Assembly: GCA_023418995.1 (NCBI GenBank)
Contig: JAEZYP010000037.1
Coordinates: 48,270 to 112,269 of the forward strand
DNA: 64,000 nt
Direction of reading: 5' to 3'
Source of the DNA: Bacillota bacterium
GTDB lineage: Bacteria > Bacillota > Clostridia > Oscillospirales > Acutalibacteraceae
Below are positions 41,789 through 51,066 of the stretch, one piece after another. Below the pieces are notes generated by a model. The model was not told the origin of the DNA. It did not search any database and saw nothing but the letters and a program-made list of their open reading frames with translations. Each line of letters starts with the position of its first letter. Within the stretch, counting starts at the first letter, position 1. The position numbers and the translations under genes were made by a program.

Positions 41789-41817
41789 ATTATAGCAGAA
41801 CAAATGGCGATTTTCAA
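41789..41817 (-). promoter_or_regulatory. Sigma-A promoter of the polysaccharide operon
   Basis: TTGAAA (41812-41817), a 17-base spacer, then TATAAT (41789-41794) on the minus strand. The -35 box overlaps the stop codon of rqcH. Confidence 0.85.
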
Positions 41818-43574
41818 TTTACTTTTAAATCCTCTGCCAACCTTGCCTGTGGCGTAACATAAGCCGTTTTATAGTTAACGTAGATCACCATTCCCGGCTT
41901 GGCGCCCTGCGGCTTGCTGACGTTGCGCACCTCGGTATAATCCACCGGCACCTGCGAGGAATCCTTCCCGCGGCTGTGAATCGCCGCAAGCATTGCCGCC
42001 TCGTAAAGCGCCTGCTCGGTCGGCTTTTGCCCGCCCGTTACCAGTATGGTATGGGAACCGGGGATATTTTTTGTATGAAACCAAATATCGTGATTGCTCG
42101 CCTGCTTCATGGTAAGTCGGTCGTTTTGGCGGTTATTACGTCCTACCAGAATCGGGAAACCGTCGGAGGAGGCAAACTCCAACGGACCTGAAATTGCGGG
42201 AGGCTTCTGCTTGCCTTTGGGTGCACGGATGTAGCCCTGCTCCGTCAGCTCCGCGCGGATTTCGGCAAGGTCGCGTTCCGTGGCGGCACGGCTCAGCTCT
42301 TCAAAAACAGAGTCGATATAGTTCAGCTCCTGCTGCGCCTGTTTAATCTGAACGGTTAGCATTTCTTCCGCAGTTCGTGCCTTATGATAAGCCTTATAGT
42401 ATTTTTGTGCGTTTTGCGCCGGTGAAAGCATTGGGTCCAGTTTTATTTTAATTTTTCCGAGAGCTTCATCATAAAAATTCTCGAGCTCGACCGAAGTTGC
42501 CCCCTTTTGAATCCGGTACAGATTGGCATTGACCAGCTCGCCGCTAATTCGCAGGCTTTCCCGTTCTGCGCAATGCTCCAGCTCCACCCGCTGAATGTTG
42601 ATCTTCCGGCTCAGACGGTCGGAAGCGGTGGTCAGAATCCGCAATAAATCCTGTGAGCGGACGCGCATCCGGTCAATGCGGTCCCGCTCGTCGTAAAAAA
42701 CGTCCAGAAGCTCAGAAAAGGCTTCGTATTGGGAAACGACCGTCGAAGTGCCATATTGGGTGATGTTCAGGAAGGAAAAATCCAAGGGCTTCTGATTGGG
42801 ATTAGCTACCAGATAAGGTCGTCCCTCCCCGCTTTTCACCGTGTCACGGACCCTGCCGAGGAAAAAAGCAAGGCGCTCGTACTGTTCCTCCGTCATATCT
42901 TTTACGGTCAGCTCCAGCCCGCGTCCGGTTAAATGCTGCAACTCCCGGCAAACAACGGGTGAGACGCCCTGCAATGTGTTAAGCAGAGCCTTTGACAGCT
43001 CCATATCCGATGGAATTTGCTGAAGCCGCTCAATTATTTCGGGCACAGATGCCTCCAGCAGGCAAAGCTTGTCCTGCGGGGGTGGAAGCTGATAGGTCAT
43101 TCCGGGCAGCACAAGACGTTCGGATGACATCTCGGCATCCACCCGTTTCAGTGCATCAATAATTTTCCCGTGTTCATCCACAAATATGATGTTGCTATAA
43201 CGCCCCATAATTTCAATAACAAGCGTCAGCCGGACCTCATCGCCCATCTCGTTTGTCGCGTCAAAATCGAAGCAGAGCATTCGCTCAAGCCCGGGTTGAC
43301 GGATTTCAGCCAGACGTGCACCTGCCAGCTTCTTCCGCAGAAGCATACAAAGCATGGGCGGCACCTTTGGATTTTCCGGTACAAGGCGTGTAAAGTGAAC
43401 ACGCGCGCTGTTCGCCCGCGCGGACATCAGAAGCTTAAACGTTTCGCTGCGCGTGCGAAGCAGCAAAACCATCTCCTCGCGGTTCGGCTGGTAGATTTTA
43501 TCTACCTTTGCGCCGACCGCAAATTTTTCAATTTCATGCTTAATATGTTTTAAAAACGCTCCGTCCAGAGCCAT
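41814..43574 (-). CDS. rqcH: Ribosome quality-control protein RqcH (NFACT family)
   Basis: 586 residues: an NFACT-N domain (1-190), helix-hairpin part, coiled coils (about 280-440) and a C-terminal NFACT-R with FWHTKNIPGSHTILVTGG-like sequence. Position 97-98, Asp-Arg in B. subtilis and needed for alanine tailing, is Glu-Arg (QPGLERML). It recruits tRNA-Ala to stalled 50S subunits. Earlier annotations call it fibronectin-binding protein. Third gene after trmK and nif3-like. Confidence 0.93.
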   Translation of the reverse strand: MALDGAFLKHIKHEIEKFAVGAKVDKIYQPNREEMVLLLRTRSETFKLLMSARANSARVHFTRLVPENPKVPPMLCMLLRKKLAGARLAEIRQPGLERMLCFDFDATNEMGDEVRLTLVIEIMGRYSNIIFVDEHGKIIDALKRVDAEMSSERLVLPGMTYQLPPPQDKLCLLEASVPEIIERLQQIPSDMELSKALLNTLQGVSPVVCRELQHLTGRGLELTVKDMTEEQYERLAFFLGRVRDTVKSGEGRPYLVANPNQKPLDFSFLNITQYGTSTVVSQYEAFSELLDVFYDERDRIDRMRVRSQDLLRILTTASDRLSRKINIQRVELEHCAERESLRISGELVNANLYRIQKGATSVELENFYDEALGKIKIKLDPMLSPAQNAQKYYKAYHKARTAEEMLTVQIKQAQQELNYIDSVFEELSRAATERDLAEIRAELTEQGYIRAPKGKQKPPAISGPLEFASSDGFPILVGRNNRQNDRLTMKQASNHDIWFHTKNIPGSHTILVTGGQKPTEQALYEAAMLAAIHSRGKDSSQVPVDYTEVRNVSKPQGAKPGMVIYVNYKTAYVTPQARLAEDLKVN

Positions 43575-43595
43575 TGGGATACCTCCTTAGGCGCA

Positions 43596-44369
43596 TCATG
43601 CCAGGTAATGCGCAGGACTGTGCATTTGCGCCGATTTCATAAACCGAACCGCGGAAAACTTGCTTTGCAACCTGTGAAGCAGTGGTAAAATCACAACATC
43701 CTCCGTTGCAAAGTGTCCCGCGTCCACCAGCGTAATGCCTATATTTTCAGCGTCAAGCAGGATATTATGCTTACTTTCCCCGGTAACAAAAGCCTGGCAA
43801 CCCGATTGCGCCGCCGCGTAAATCAAATCGGCGCCGCCGCCGCCGCAAAGCCCCACCTTTGTAATGGTTTTTACGCCGTCTGTATAGCGCAGACCGTCAC
43901 AGCACAGCGCCTCTTTCACAAACGCGGCAAATTCGCGCGGCGCAAACGCTCGGTCGGTTTCCCCAACCAGCGCCTCCGCCAGGCCGGAGTTTTCATACTC
44001 CTTCAGCATACCGATGTTTTTCAATTGCAGGCGTTCTGCAAGACAGGAATTTACCCCGCCCGCAGCCATATCCAGATTAGTATGAGCACAGATTGCGGCA
44101 ATACGTTTGCACGCCAGCTGATACGGAACGGAATCAGAAGAAAGGTTTTTCAAGGGTTGAAAGATGACCGGATGATGGCTGACAATGAGCTGAGCGCCAA
44201 GCTCCGCTGCCTCGCGAACCACTGCCGGAGTAATGTCCAGAGACAAAAGCACCGTATCTACCTCAGCCTTGAAATCACCCACCAGCAATCCCGGATTATC
44301 GAAATCCATTGCGGTGCAAAACGGCGCGAAGCTGTCGATAGCCTTATAAATATCACCCGATAAAACCAT
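43596..44369 (-). CDS. Nif3-like dinuclear-metal protein (YqfO type)
   Basis: The 257-residue product has SLDITPAVVREAAELGAQLIVSHHPVIFQP (two metal-binding His), AICAHTNLD and near the end DAGHFATEDV, the metal site of the family. Role: GTP cyclohydrolase I type 2-like, poorly known. Sits between trmK (3 bases) and rqcH (21 bases), as is usual in Firmicutes where the order trmK-nif3 is kept. Confidence 0.93.
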   Translation of the reverse strand: MVLSGDIYKAIDSFAPFCTAMDFDNPGLLVGDFKAEVDTVLLSLDITPAVVREAAELGAQLIVSHHPVIFQPLKNLSSDSVPYQLACKRIAAICAHTNLDMAAGGVNSCLAERLQLKNIGMLKEYENSGLAEALVGETDRAFAPREFAAFVKEALCCDGLRYTDGVKTITKVGLCGGGGADLIYAAAQSGCQAFVTGESKHNILLDAENIGITLVDAGHFATEDVVILPLLHRLQSKFSAVRFMKSAQMHSPAHYLA

Positions 44370-44372
44370 GGT

Positions 44373-45068
44373 TCAATACTCCCCCAGCATTGCTTTCAAT
44401 TTTCTCAGAACACCGGTGAGTCGGTCAGCCTCCTCCGGCTTTCCGGATACAATAAGCCCGTACGCGCGTTTTTCCAGATTTATAACGCGGCGGCGAATAT
44501 ACGCCCGGTTGGCTTGCGTTGCGGCATCGAGCTTCCCGATATGCGGGTAAAGCTCATCCACCGCGATTTGTTCTCCGCTGTGCCGTGCAAGCAGCACCGA
44601 ATAGACACGCGCGTCTTCCTCAACTGCCCGCTCCTCCAGCAGCTTAAAACCCTGCCCGGCCAAAAAAACGCGCAGCTGCTCCACGGAGGTCATCGGCTGA
44701 AGAATCAAGTGCTTTTGCTCGTTTTTCAGCCAGGGAGCCTCATCTATAATTTTCAGGATCATTTCTCCGCCCATTCCGGCAATCACAATATCGTCCGCCT
44801 CTGTGGGAAATATCGCGTTCAGTCCGTCGGACAGGCGTGCGGAAACGATATCCTGCACATGGTAACGGTTGATATTGCTCTGCGCCTTTTGCAGCGGACC
44901 GACCCGGACATCCGCCGCGATTGCGCGGGAAATTCTGCTTTGCTTTGCGAGCCAGATTGGCAGATAGGCATGGTCGGTGCCGATATCCGCCAGAGCGGCT
45001 CCCGAACGAACCATAGATGCACACATCTGCAGCCGCCCGCCTAATTGGAACAATGGAAGTAAACGCAA
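44373..45068 (-). CDS. trmK: tRNA adenine-N1 methyltransferase TrmK
   Basis: Around LADIGTDHAYLPIWLA (SAM motif I) and DIVIAGMGGEMILKIID (motif IV) the match to TrmK, which methylates A22 of tRNA, is clear. A TTG at 45068 with GAGG eight bases before it is the likeliest start; a GTG at 45077 is the alternative. It heads a three-gene unit with nif3-like and rqcH. Confidence 0.88.
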   Translation of the reverse strand: MRLLPLFQLGGRLQMCASMVRSGAALADIGTDHAYLPIWLAKQSRISRAIAADVRVGPLQKAQSNINRYHVQDIVSARLSDGLNAIFPTEADDIVIAGMGGEMILKIIDEAPWLKNEQKHLILQPMTSVEQLRVFLAGQGFKLLEERAVEEDARVYSVLLARHSGEQIAVDELYPHIGKLDAATQANRAYIRRRVINLEKRAYGLIVSGKPEEADRLTGVLRKLKAMLGEY

Positions 45069-45146
45069 CGCACGCACCTCGCAGCGAAAGATATTTCCGG
45101 AGCGCGGAGCAACCGCGCGTGCCGGACCGTTCCCTTATACTTAACA

Positions 45147-45175
45147 GCCGCCCGGCAACTGTATTGTCGGGCGGC
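45147..45175. terminator. Hairpin between trmK and DUF1858 gene
   Basis: GCCGCCCGGCA pairs with TGTCGGGCGGC (one G-T pair). It may end the DUF1858 transcript on the minus strand but lacks a T-run. Confidence 0.5.
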
Positions 45176-45211
45176 CACAGATACTTCTATTCTGCCGTAT
45201 TGTTAAAATGC

Positions 45212-45415
45212 TTATTTGGTAGCTAGGTGATCGTTCAGTTTTTTGAGCATCTCATTGACATCCACACCGTGAACCATACATGCCTGCTCGAGGCTTTCAC
45301 CGCGGGAAGCGGGGCAGCCAAGACAGTGCATCCCCATTTCCATAAAGAAAGGAGCCGTGGTTCTGTCCATATCGAGAATATCGCCTATCATCGTTTCTTT
45401 TGTAATTTGAGCCAT
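45212..45415 (-). CDS. DUF1858 small protein
   Basis: The start at ATG 45415 (GGAGGATAAAAAC before it) gives a 67-residue protein MAQITKETMIGDILDMDRTTAPFFMEMGMHCLGCPAS.. with the DUF1858 pattern and the CLGC pair. Such proteins are found alone or at the end of hybrid-cluster and iron-sulfur proteins, so a metal-binding role is inferred. No partner nearby. Confidence 0.85.
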   Translation of the reverse strand: MAQITKETMIGDILDMDRTTAPFFMEMGMHCLGCPASRGESLEQACMVHGVDVNEMLKKLNDHLATK

Positions 45416-45606
45416 TGTTTTTATCCTCCAGCATATTGATACTTCGTAAAATAAGTCCATACGATTTAATGCATTTTTACGTTTATATTATAATACCCAC
45501 TGAAAAGGTTTGCAACACCTTTTCGAATTTCCAGATCAAAGTAACCTCGCTTTTCTCGTGCGATACAATTCTCCGCGCTGTTGAACGGTTCATAATAATC
45601 AATATG

Positions 45607-45637
45607 AAAAAACGCCCCGGTGAAACACCGGAGCGTT
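45607..45637 (-). terminator. Terminator after zinc-ribbon gene
   Basis: AACGCTCCGGTG and CACCGGGGCGTT form a stem with five more T on the minus strand. Confidence 0.85.
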
Positions 45638-45665
45638 CTGGTCACGAATAAGAAAAATCTATCGC

Positions 45666-45941
45666 TTATTCTTCCCTCATCTTTGCAAAGCACTCGCTGC
45701 AATACACAGGACGATCTTCACGTGGCTTGAAGGGGACCTTTGCTTCTTTGCCGCAGCTAGCGCAAATTGCAGTATACATTTCACGCTCCGGCTTTGCAGC
45801 ATTCTTGCGGTTGTCACGGCAGGCTTTGCATCTCTGGGGCTCATTTACGAAACCCTTGGAAGCATAAAATTCCTGCTCACCGGCGGTGAAAACAAATTCA
45901 GCGCCACATTCTTTGCAGATGAGAGTCTTGTCTTCGTACAT
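45666..45941 (-). CDS. Zinc-ribbon protein (91 aa)
   Basis: MYEDKTLICKECGAEFVFTAGEQEFYASKGFVNEPQRC.. has the CKEC/CKAC and CASC/CSEC pairs, two zinc ribbons. Well kept in Clostridia; role unknown, perhaps binding a nucleic acid. GAGGTAAATC precedes the ATG. A tRNA-like element lies 33 bases upstream. Confidence 0.9.
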   Translation of the reverse strand: MYEDKTLICKECGAEFVFTAGEQEFYASKGFVNEPQRCKACRDNRKNAAKPEREMYTAICASCGKEAKVPFKPREDRPVYCSECFAKMREE

Positions 45942-45974
45942 TTGATTTACCTCGCTTTATGGATTAAAGATATT

Positions 45975-46039
45975 TGCCCATAGACGGATTTGCACCGCCG
46001 CCTTTGATTACCAACGCTCTACTTAAGCTACCAGGGCAT
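45975..46039 (-). other. tRNA-like element without a usable anticodon arm
   Basis: The 65 bases carry an acceptor-like pair (GCCC/GGGC plus two mismatches), a D arm GCTT-AAGTA-GAGC, and a T arm GGCGG-TGCAAAT-CCGTC. Between D and T arms are only 16 bases, enough for a 4-bp stem and a short loop but no decoding anticodon. It is between a sigma factor and a zinc-ribbon gene in the same direction. Either a decayed tRNA or a small structured leader RNA. Confidence 0.5.
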
Positions 46040-46066
46040 ATTTAAGAATTGATTTTCATTTATATA

Positions 46067-46723
46067 TTATAAATCTATAACAGATAATCTTTTAAGCTTA
46101 AGACGAACGCGTTGCAGGGCGTTATCGGCAGCCTTTGAAGTAATCCCCAGCTTTTCCGCGATCTCGCTGTAACAGCTGCCTCCTAAAAAAAGGACAAGTA
46201 CCTTTTGCTCCAGCTCGGAAAGTGACTGTTCCAAATACTGACGAATTTGCTGAAGGTTCTCATTATCTATCAGAACGGTTTCGGGGTTTGCGGAGCAATC
46301 CACAACATCCATTGCCGTATCATCATCGCTAAGGGATACAAAATTGTTCATGGGAAGGTTTTTTTGACTTGCAACGGCACGGTAGGCCATAATAAGCCTG
46401 TTTTGAATACATACACACGCATAGGTTCTAAAACTGGTTCCGCTCTTTGCGTCATACGAACGAGCCGCATTCAAAAGACCCATCAGCCCTTCCTGATACA
46501 GATCGTCCGTATCGAGCATCGAGCTGCGGTAACGCGCCGCTTTTCCTTTAATCAGTGATAAATAGCGGGCGGCCAGTTCAACAAAAGCGTTAGAATTGTT
46601 TCCGTTTACAAGGCCGGCGAGTTGTTCATCGGAATACTCTTCCATTTCTTTAAAATGGTTCTGGATTTGCAAACAAAACACCTCATGACCTTTATTCATG
46701 ATTCTTTCTATATCATAACTCAT
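46067..46723 (-). CDS. RNA polymerase sigma factor, SigH-like
   Basis: Region 2 (YLSLIKGKAARYRSSMLDTDDLYQEGLMGLLNAARSYDAKSGTSFRTYACVCIQNRLI) and region 4 (LSELEQKVLVLFLGGSCYSEIAEKLGITSKAADNALQRVRLKL) are clear in 218 residues. It resembles SigH (Spo0H) of Firmicutes, which serves early sporulation and competence. Start not certain since no clear site stands before the first ATG; MEEYSDEQL is another choice. No anti-sigma factor next to it. Confidence 0.85.
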   Translation of the reverse strand: MSYDIERIMNKGHEVFCLQIQNHFKEMEEYSDEQLAGLVNGNNSNAFVELAARYLSLIKGKAARYRSSMLDTDDLYQEGLMGLLNAARSYDAKSGTSFRTYACVCIQNRLIMAYRAVASQKNLPMNNFVSLSDDDTAMDVVDCSANPETVLIDNENLQQIRQYLEQSLSELEQKVLVLFLGGSCYSEIAEKLGITSKAADNALQRVRLKLKRLSVIDL

Positions 46724-46740
46724 TACATCTATTTAGTCAA

Positions 46741-46771
46741 CAAATATTTTTCTATTATCAGCAAATATTTG
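46741..46771. repeat. Inverted repeat upstream of the sigma gene
   Basis: CAAATATTT and AAATATTTG (9 bases each, 13 between) lie about 20 bases before the sigma factor start. It might be an operator or a hairpin in the leader. Confidence 0.5.
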
Positions 46772-47002
46772 TATATTTGGTTAAATTCATAGAAATGTTT
46801 GTGAACTTAAGATAGAAATCAAGCAAATTAATTATCATTTAAGAAAATTAACTGATTTCTCGACACGATTTTTAAGGACCGCATTTATAAACAGTCCCTC
46901 TATAATCTGACTCGTCACTGAAGGAATATAATTAATTTTTTTGATTATATCACACAACAAATAATAGAGTCATCCTACGTTTTGGGAGTTTCATGTTACT
47001 GT

Positions 47003-47031
47003 TTGCCATATTTATTCGAATAGAGTATAAT
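47003..47031 (+). promoter_or_regulatory. Sigma-A promoter of the ComM-like gene
   Basis: TTGCCA (47003-47008), 17 bases, TATAAT (47026-47031); the start codon follows at 47064 after GGAGG. Confidence 0.85.
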
Positions 47032-47063
47032 AAAAGGAGAAAACAGTGCGGAGGAAAAAAGAT

Positions 47064-48596
47064 ATGGTTTGTCGTTTATTTAGTATGGGGATTTACGGTA
47101 TGGACGCCTTTGTTGTGGAGGTTGAGGCGGACATATCGCTTGGCCTGCCCGGCTTCGATGTTGTGGGACTGCCCGACGCAGCCGTAAGAGAGTCCCGCGA
47201 CCGGGTACGCTCCGCTATGAAAAACTGCGGGTTTGAATTTCCCATTCAAAAAATTACGGTCAACCTGGCCCCTGCGGATAAACGAAAGGAAGGGCCGATT
47301 TACGACCTTCCTCTGCTGATTACACTGATTAAGGCCAGCGGCCAGCTCCGCGCGGAGCTGGATGACTGTGTATTCATCGGGGAGCTTTCGCTTTCGGGAG
47401 AAATTCGTCCGGTTAAGGGAATCCTCCCCATGACAATAAAAGCAAAGGAAGAGGGCTTTCAGAAAATATTCGTACCCGAAGCAAACGCGGCAGAGGGCTC
47501 GGTAGTGGAAGGAATTCAGGTTTATCCCGTTCGGAATATGATCTCGCTTTTAGATCATTTGACCGGACGCGGCGAGCTCCTTCCGGCTTATCCGAATCAC
47601 GACCCGGTGCAAAGTGAGCTGCCGATGCCTGATTTTTCTGAAGTTCGGGGGCAGTCGGAGGCCAAACGTGCGCTGGAGATTGCGGCGGCCGGCGGTCATA
47701 ATGTTTTGTTGATTGGGTCACCGGGTTCCGGGAAAAGCATGCTTGCGAAAAGACTTCCCTCTATCCTGCCGGATATGACATTTGAGGAAATGATACAGAC
47801 TACCAAGATACATTCGGTTGCCGGCACCATTCCGCAGGGCGTATCACTGATTAAAACAAGACCGTTTCGCTCACCGCATCATACAATCTCAGCCGCCGGA
47901 CTGTCCGGGGGTGGAACCATTCCCCGGCCGGGAGAAATTTCACTGGCTCACAACGGTGTATTGTTTCTCGACGAGCTTCCGGAATTTTCGCGCAACGCAA
48001 TGGAGGTACTCCGACAGCCGGTTGAGGATGGAAGAGTGACAATCTCCCGCGTGAGCGGAACCATCTCTTACCCCTGTTCGGTAATGCTAATCGCCGCAAT
48101 GAACCCGTGCCCCTGCGGCTATTTCGGGCATCCGGCCAAGCCTTGTACCTGCTCGGCAAATACAGTTTCCCGCTACCTTTCCCGCGTTTCCGGCCCGCTT
48201 CTGGACCGACTGGATTTACATATCGAGGTACCGCCTGTTGAGTTTGATGAAATTGATTCCGAGGAGCGGGCGGAATGCTCCCAAAAAATAAAGGAGCGAA
48301 TTGATAAGGCCAGAATAATTCAAAATGAACGGTTTCGAAATAACACCGTTACCTGCAACGCTCGGATTACACCGGATATCCTGCATGATGTCTGCGGCTT
48401 AAGCGAGGATGGAAGAAGCCTGCTGCGCCGCGCGTTCGAAAAGCTCGGGCTTTCCGCCAGAGCGTATGATCGTGTATTAAAGGTCTCGAGAACAATTGCA
48501 GATTTGGATTCCTGTGAACAAATTATGCCCCGCCATGTTGCGGAAGCAGTACAGTACCGCAGCCTTGACCGGAAATACTGGCTTAAGGAACGATAA
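47064..48596 (+). CDS. YifB/ComM-type AAA+ ATPase (Mg-chelatase-like)
   Basis: From ATG 47064, with GGAGG inside an earlier in-frame GTG, it begins MVCRLFSMGIYGMDAFVVEVEADISLGLPG.. The N-terminal 170 residues form the S5/Lon-like domain; then Walker A GSPGSGKSMLAKRL, Walker B GVLFLDELPEF, and the zinc-type NPCPCGYFGHPAKPCTCS. In Gram-negatives ComM is a helicase for branch migration in transformation. The C-terminal Mg_chelatase_C domain is complete. Single gene with own terminator. Confidence 0.92.
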   Translation: MVCRLFSMGIYGMDAFVVEVEADISLGLPGFDVVGLPDAAVRESRDRVRSAMKNCGFEFPIQKITVNLAPADKRKEGPIYDLPLLITLIKASGQLRAELDDCVFIGELSLSGEIRPVKGILPMTIKAKEEGFQKIFVPEANAAEGSVVEGIQVYPVRNMISLLDHLTGRGELLPAYPNHDPVQSELPMPDFSEVRGQSEAKRALEIAAAGGHNVLLIGSPGSGKSMLAKRLPSILPDMTFEEMIQTTKIHSVAGTIPQGVSLIKTRPFRSPHHTISAAGLSGGGTIPRPGEISLAHNGVLFLDELPEFSRNAMEVLRQPVEDGRVTISRVSGTISYPCSVMLIAAMNPCPCGYFGHPAKPCTCSANTVSRYLSRVSGPLLDRLDLHIEVPPVEFDEIDSEERAECSQKIKERIDKARIIQNERFRNNTVTCNARITPDILHDVCGLSEDGRSLLRRAFEKLGLSARAYDRVLKVSRTIADLDSCEQIMPRHVAEAVQYRSLDRKYWLKER

Positions 48597-48601
48597 AGCG
48601 C

Positions 48602-48650
48602 AACCGCCCGAAAAGCATTTTTCAACGCTTTTCGGGCGGTTGTTATTTTT
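48602..48650 (+). terminator. Strong terminator after ComM-like gene
   Basis: AACCGCCCGAAAAGC pairs with GCTTTTCGGGCGGTT, then TGTTATTTTTT. It may act on both convergent genes. Confidence 0.92.
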
Positions 48651-48679
48651 TCGGTTTTAAATGATTGGATAGAAGAGAA

Positions 48680-50800
48680 TTAATATTTCAGCGCCGCAGT
48701 CATATTGGCTGATATAGGGTATGAGGTACTGCTCCCGGGTACTTCGGCGTTACCGTTATCTCCGAAAGCCTCCATTTGGTTCGATTCATGCAACTCACCG
48801 GCATACTCGGTAGTACTATCCCGATCCTGCAGCTTTAACCGCGCCAGAACATTTTTTAATACCTGTGCCTGTTCTCTTAGCTGCTCGCTGGTCGCGGCGC
48901 TTTGCTCACTGGTCGCGGAATTGTTCTGCACTACGGCGGAAATCCGATCCACTCCAAGATTAATCTCATTAATGGAAATCGCCTGCTTATTAGAAGCTTC
49001 GGAAATCTCAGTAATTAGATCGGAGGTCTTTCGGGTTGTTTCAATAATCGTCTGCAACGATTTTGCAGTTTCATCCGCAATTCTGGTGCCGTTATCCACC
49101 GCGTTCATAGAGGTTTGAATCAGCGCAGTGGTATTTTTCGCCGCCTGTGCGCTCTTGCTGGCGAGATTTCTCACCTCATCTGCAACAACCGCAAAGCCTT
49201 TTCCCGCTACGCCGGCACGAGCCGCTTCCACGGCCGCGTTCAGCGCCAGAATATTGGTCTGGAACGCAATATCCTCGATCGTCTTGATGATTTTGCCAAT
49301 TTGCCTGGACGATTGATTGATATCGGACATTGCCGAAACCATGAGCTGCATTTTATCGTTGCCACGGGCCACCTCCAAAGTAGCCTCCTGCGAAAGTCCG
49401 CTCGCTATTTTAGCATTTTCCGCATTTTTGCTCACATCAATTCCGACCTCCGTCAAAGATGCCGAAAGCTCTTCAATGGAGCTCGCCTGCTCGCTCGCGC
49501 CCTCAGAGAGTGCCTGAGAAGCCCCTGCAACCTGCTGTGCGCTTGTAGACACCTGTTCGGCAGAAGCATTAATCCTTGTAAAAATATCATTTAAATTCGT
49601 AATAATCGTATTTAGGGATGTTTTTATCTCCAGGAAATCTCCCTTGTAGTCCTGGTATGTATTGATAGTGCAGTCTCCAGCTGCGAGACTGTCCAACACG
49701 GTAGAAATTTCACTTACATAGGAATTCAACGTTGTGACTGTGCTGGAAAACGACTTTGACAGAATCCCGATTTCATTTTGGCTGCATATTTCGGGAACCT
49801 CAGAATGCAAGTCTCCTTCCGCCAGCTTTTCAATCCGTTTCACCACACTGACAATGGGGTTGGCGATTGGAGTTGCAACCCGGAAAGCAATCAGGCACGT
49901 CAGTATTATCAACAGCAGTGTAATCCCGACTGTAATACCGATCGCTTTATAAAACCCATCCATCATTTCTGATTTTTTAGCCGACACCGCGAGAGACCAG
50001 CCGTCCGTGTCCGGAATCGGCGTATAATGAATATATTGTTCCGCACCGTCGAGTATAACGGTTTGGGCGCCGGTCTTACCGGAGATCATGTTCTTTACAA
50101 CGGAGGCCATTCCGCTGAGCGAAGAATCCTTTTTCCCTTTTTCAATATAGTTCACCGCATCCGTAACGTCTTTTTTGATGTGGTGGGCTATAATCGTACC
50201 CGAGCCATCGGTAATAAAGCTGTAACCGGACGAACCGATCGTCGCTTTATCAACCATAGAACTGAACGTATCAATGCTCAGCGCACCGAAAACAATTCCT
50301 TTATAATCAGTGATATTATTTACTTTCGCCGCGACATAAACAACCTGCTTCTTATCAATTCGGCTTAGCACCGGGCTTGAAATACAGGTTTTCCCGCTCA
50401 TCGCCTGCTTAAAGTAATCTCGGTCTGCAATGCTGACGCCGTCTACTTCTGTTTTTCCTGTTTCATCAGCCAAATAAATTTTTGTAAAGCCATATTGCTT
50501 TGCAAGCCTTTCTTTGGTTGACCATATATTCACGGCAAACATTGGATTTGCTGTAATGGTATCGTTCGCCGCGATTTGTTCAATTGACATTTTATACTGG
50601 TTAATCTTATTTTGCACCGCCTGACTGTAGGCGCTGGACGCGAGAGCCGTTTCATCCTCCATTCCTTTGCTGTTGTTGCTGTAAAGTACCGCCCCGTTTG
50701 CCACCCCGCAAATAATACAGACCGCGACGGTTAAGCCTGTCATTCCGATTAAAAGCGTTCTTTTAATTGATCTGGATTTTTCCTTTTCACTTTTCCTCAT
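48680..50800 (-). CDS. Methyl-accepting chemotaxis protein 1 (dCache)
   Basis: The ATG at 50800 (AGGAAAGGAACG before it) is preferred over that at 50845. The 706-residue product has a TM helix near 15-37, a dCache outer domain (VDGVSIADRDYFKQAMSGKTCISSPVLS), a second TM near 285-310, HAMP, and the signalling hairpin with EDIAFQTNILALNAAVEAARAG and GKGFAVVADEVRNLA. The end after 670 has no CheR-docking pentapeptide that I can see. Twin of the next receptor. A sigma-28-like promoter stands 75 bases upstream. Confidence 0.95.
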   Translation of the reverse strand: MRKSEKEKSRSIKRTLLIGMTGLTVAVCIICGVANGAVLYSNNSKGMEDETALASSAYSQAVQNKINQYKMSIEQIAANDTITANPMFAVNIWSTKERLAKQYGFTKIYLADETGKTEVDGVSIADRDYFKQAMSGKTCISSPVLSRIDKKQVVYVAAKVNNITDYKGIVFGALSIDTFSSMVDKATIGSSGYSFITDGSGTIIAHHIKKDVTDAVNYIEKGKKDSSLSGMASVVKNMISGKTGAQTVILDGAEQYIHYTPIPDTDGWSLAVSAKKSEMMDGFYKAIGITVGITLLLIILTCLIAFRVATPIANPIVSVVKRIEKLAEGDLHSEVPEICSQNEIGILSKSFSSTVTTLNSYVSEISTVLDSLAAGDCTINTYQDYKGDFLEIKTSLNTIITNLNDIFTRINASAEQVSTSAQQVAGASQALSEGASEQASSIEELSASLTEVGIDVSKNAENAKIASGLSQEATLEVARGNDKMQLMVSAMSDINQSSRQIGKIIKTIEDIAFQTNILALNAAVEAARAGVAGKGFAVVADEVRNLASKSAQAAKNTTALIQTSMNAVDNGTRIADETAKSLQTIIETTRKTSDLITEISEASNKQAISINEINLGVDRISAVVQNNSATSEQSAATSEQLREQAQVLKNVLARLKLQDRDSTTEYAGELHESNQMEAFGDNGNAEVPGSSTSYPISANMTAALKY

Positions 50801-50872
50801 AAAATCACGTTCCTTTCCTACCGACCGTAATTTCTTCACCTGCATCAGGTATAATTATACAACTCAAACTAC

Positions 50873-50899
50873 GTATCGGCCAGATTTTAAAAAAATTAA
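50873..50899 (-). promoter_or_regulatory. Sigma-28-like promoter of receptor 1
   Basis: On the minus strand: TTAA (50896-50899), 15 bases, GCCGATAC (50873-50880), against the TAAA-N15-GCCGATAA pattern of SigD. Seven of eight bases in the second box fit. 50901-51022 holds nothing else. Confidence 0.75.
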
Positions 50900-51022
50900 T
50901 ATGTATTTAAAAAATATTTATTAAGAAGTCATTTAATTTATTTGTAATAAATAATTATGATGCACAAAAATAATTTGTATATTATCTACATGCAAACATT
51001 GGTCTGATTCGTTTTTAAGGAC

Positions 51023-51050
51023 AAAAAAACTCCCGGACGGCGTCCGGGAG
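51023..51050 (-). terminator. Terminator after receptor 2
   Basis: CTCCCGGAC and GTCCGGGAG with a seven-T run on the minus strand, 17 bases after the receptor 2 stop. Confidence 0.93.
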
Positions 51051-51066
51051 AAAAAATATTTTTATA

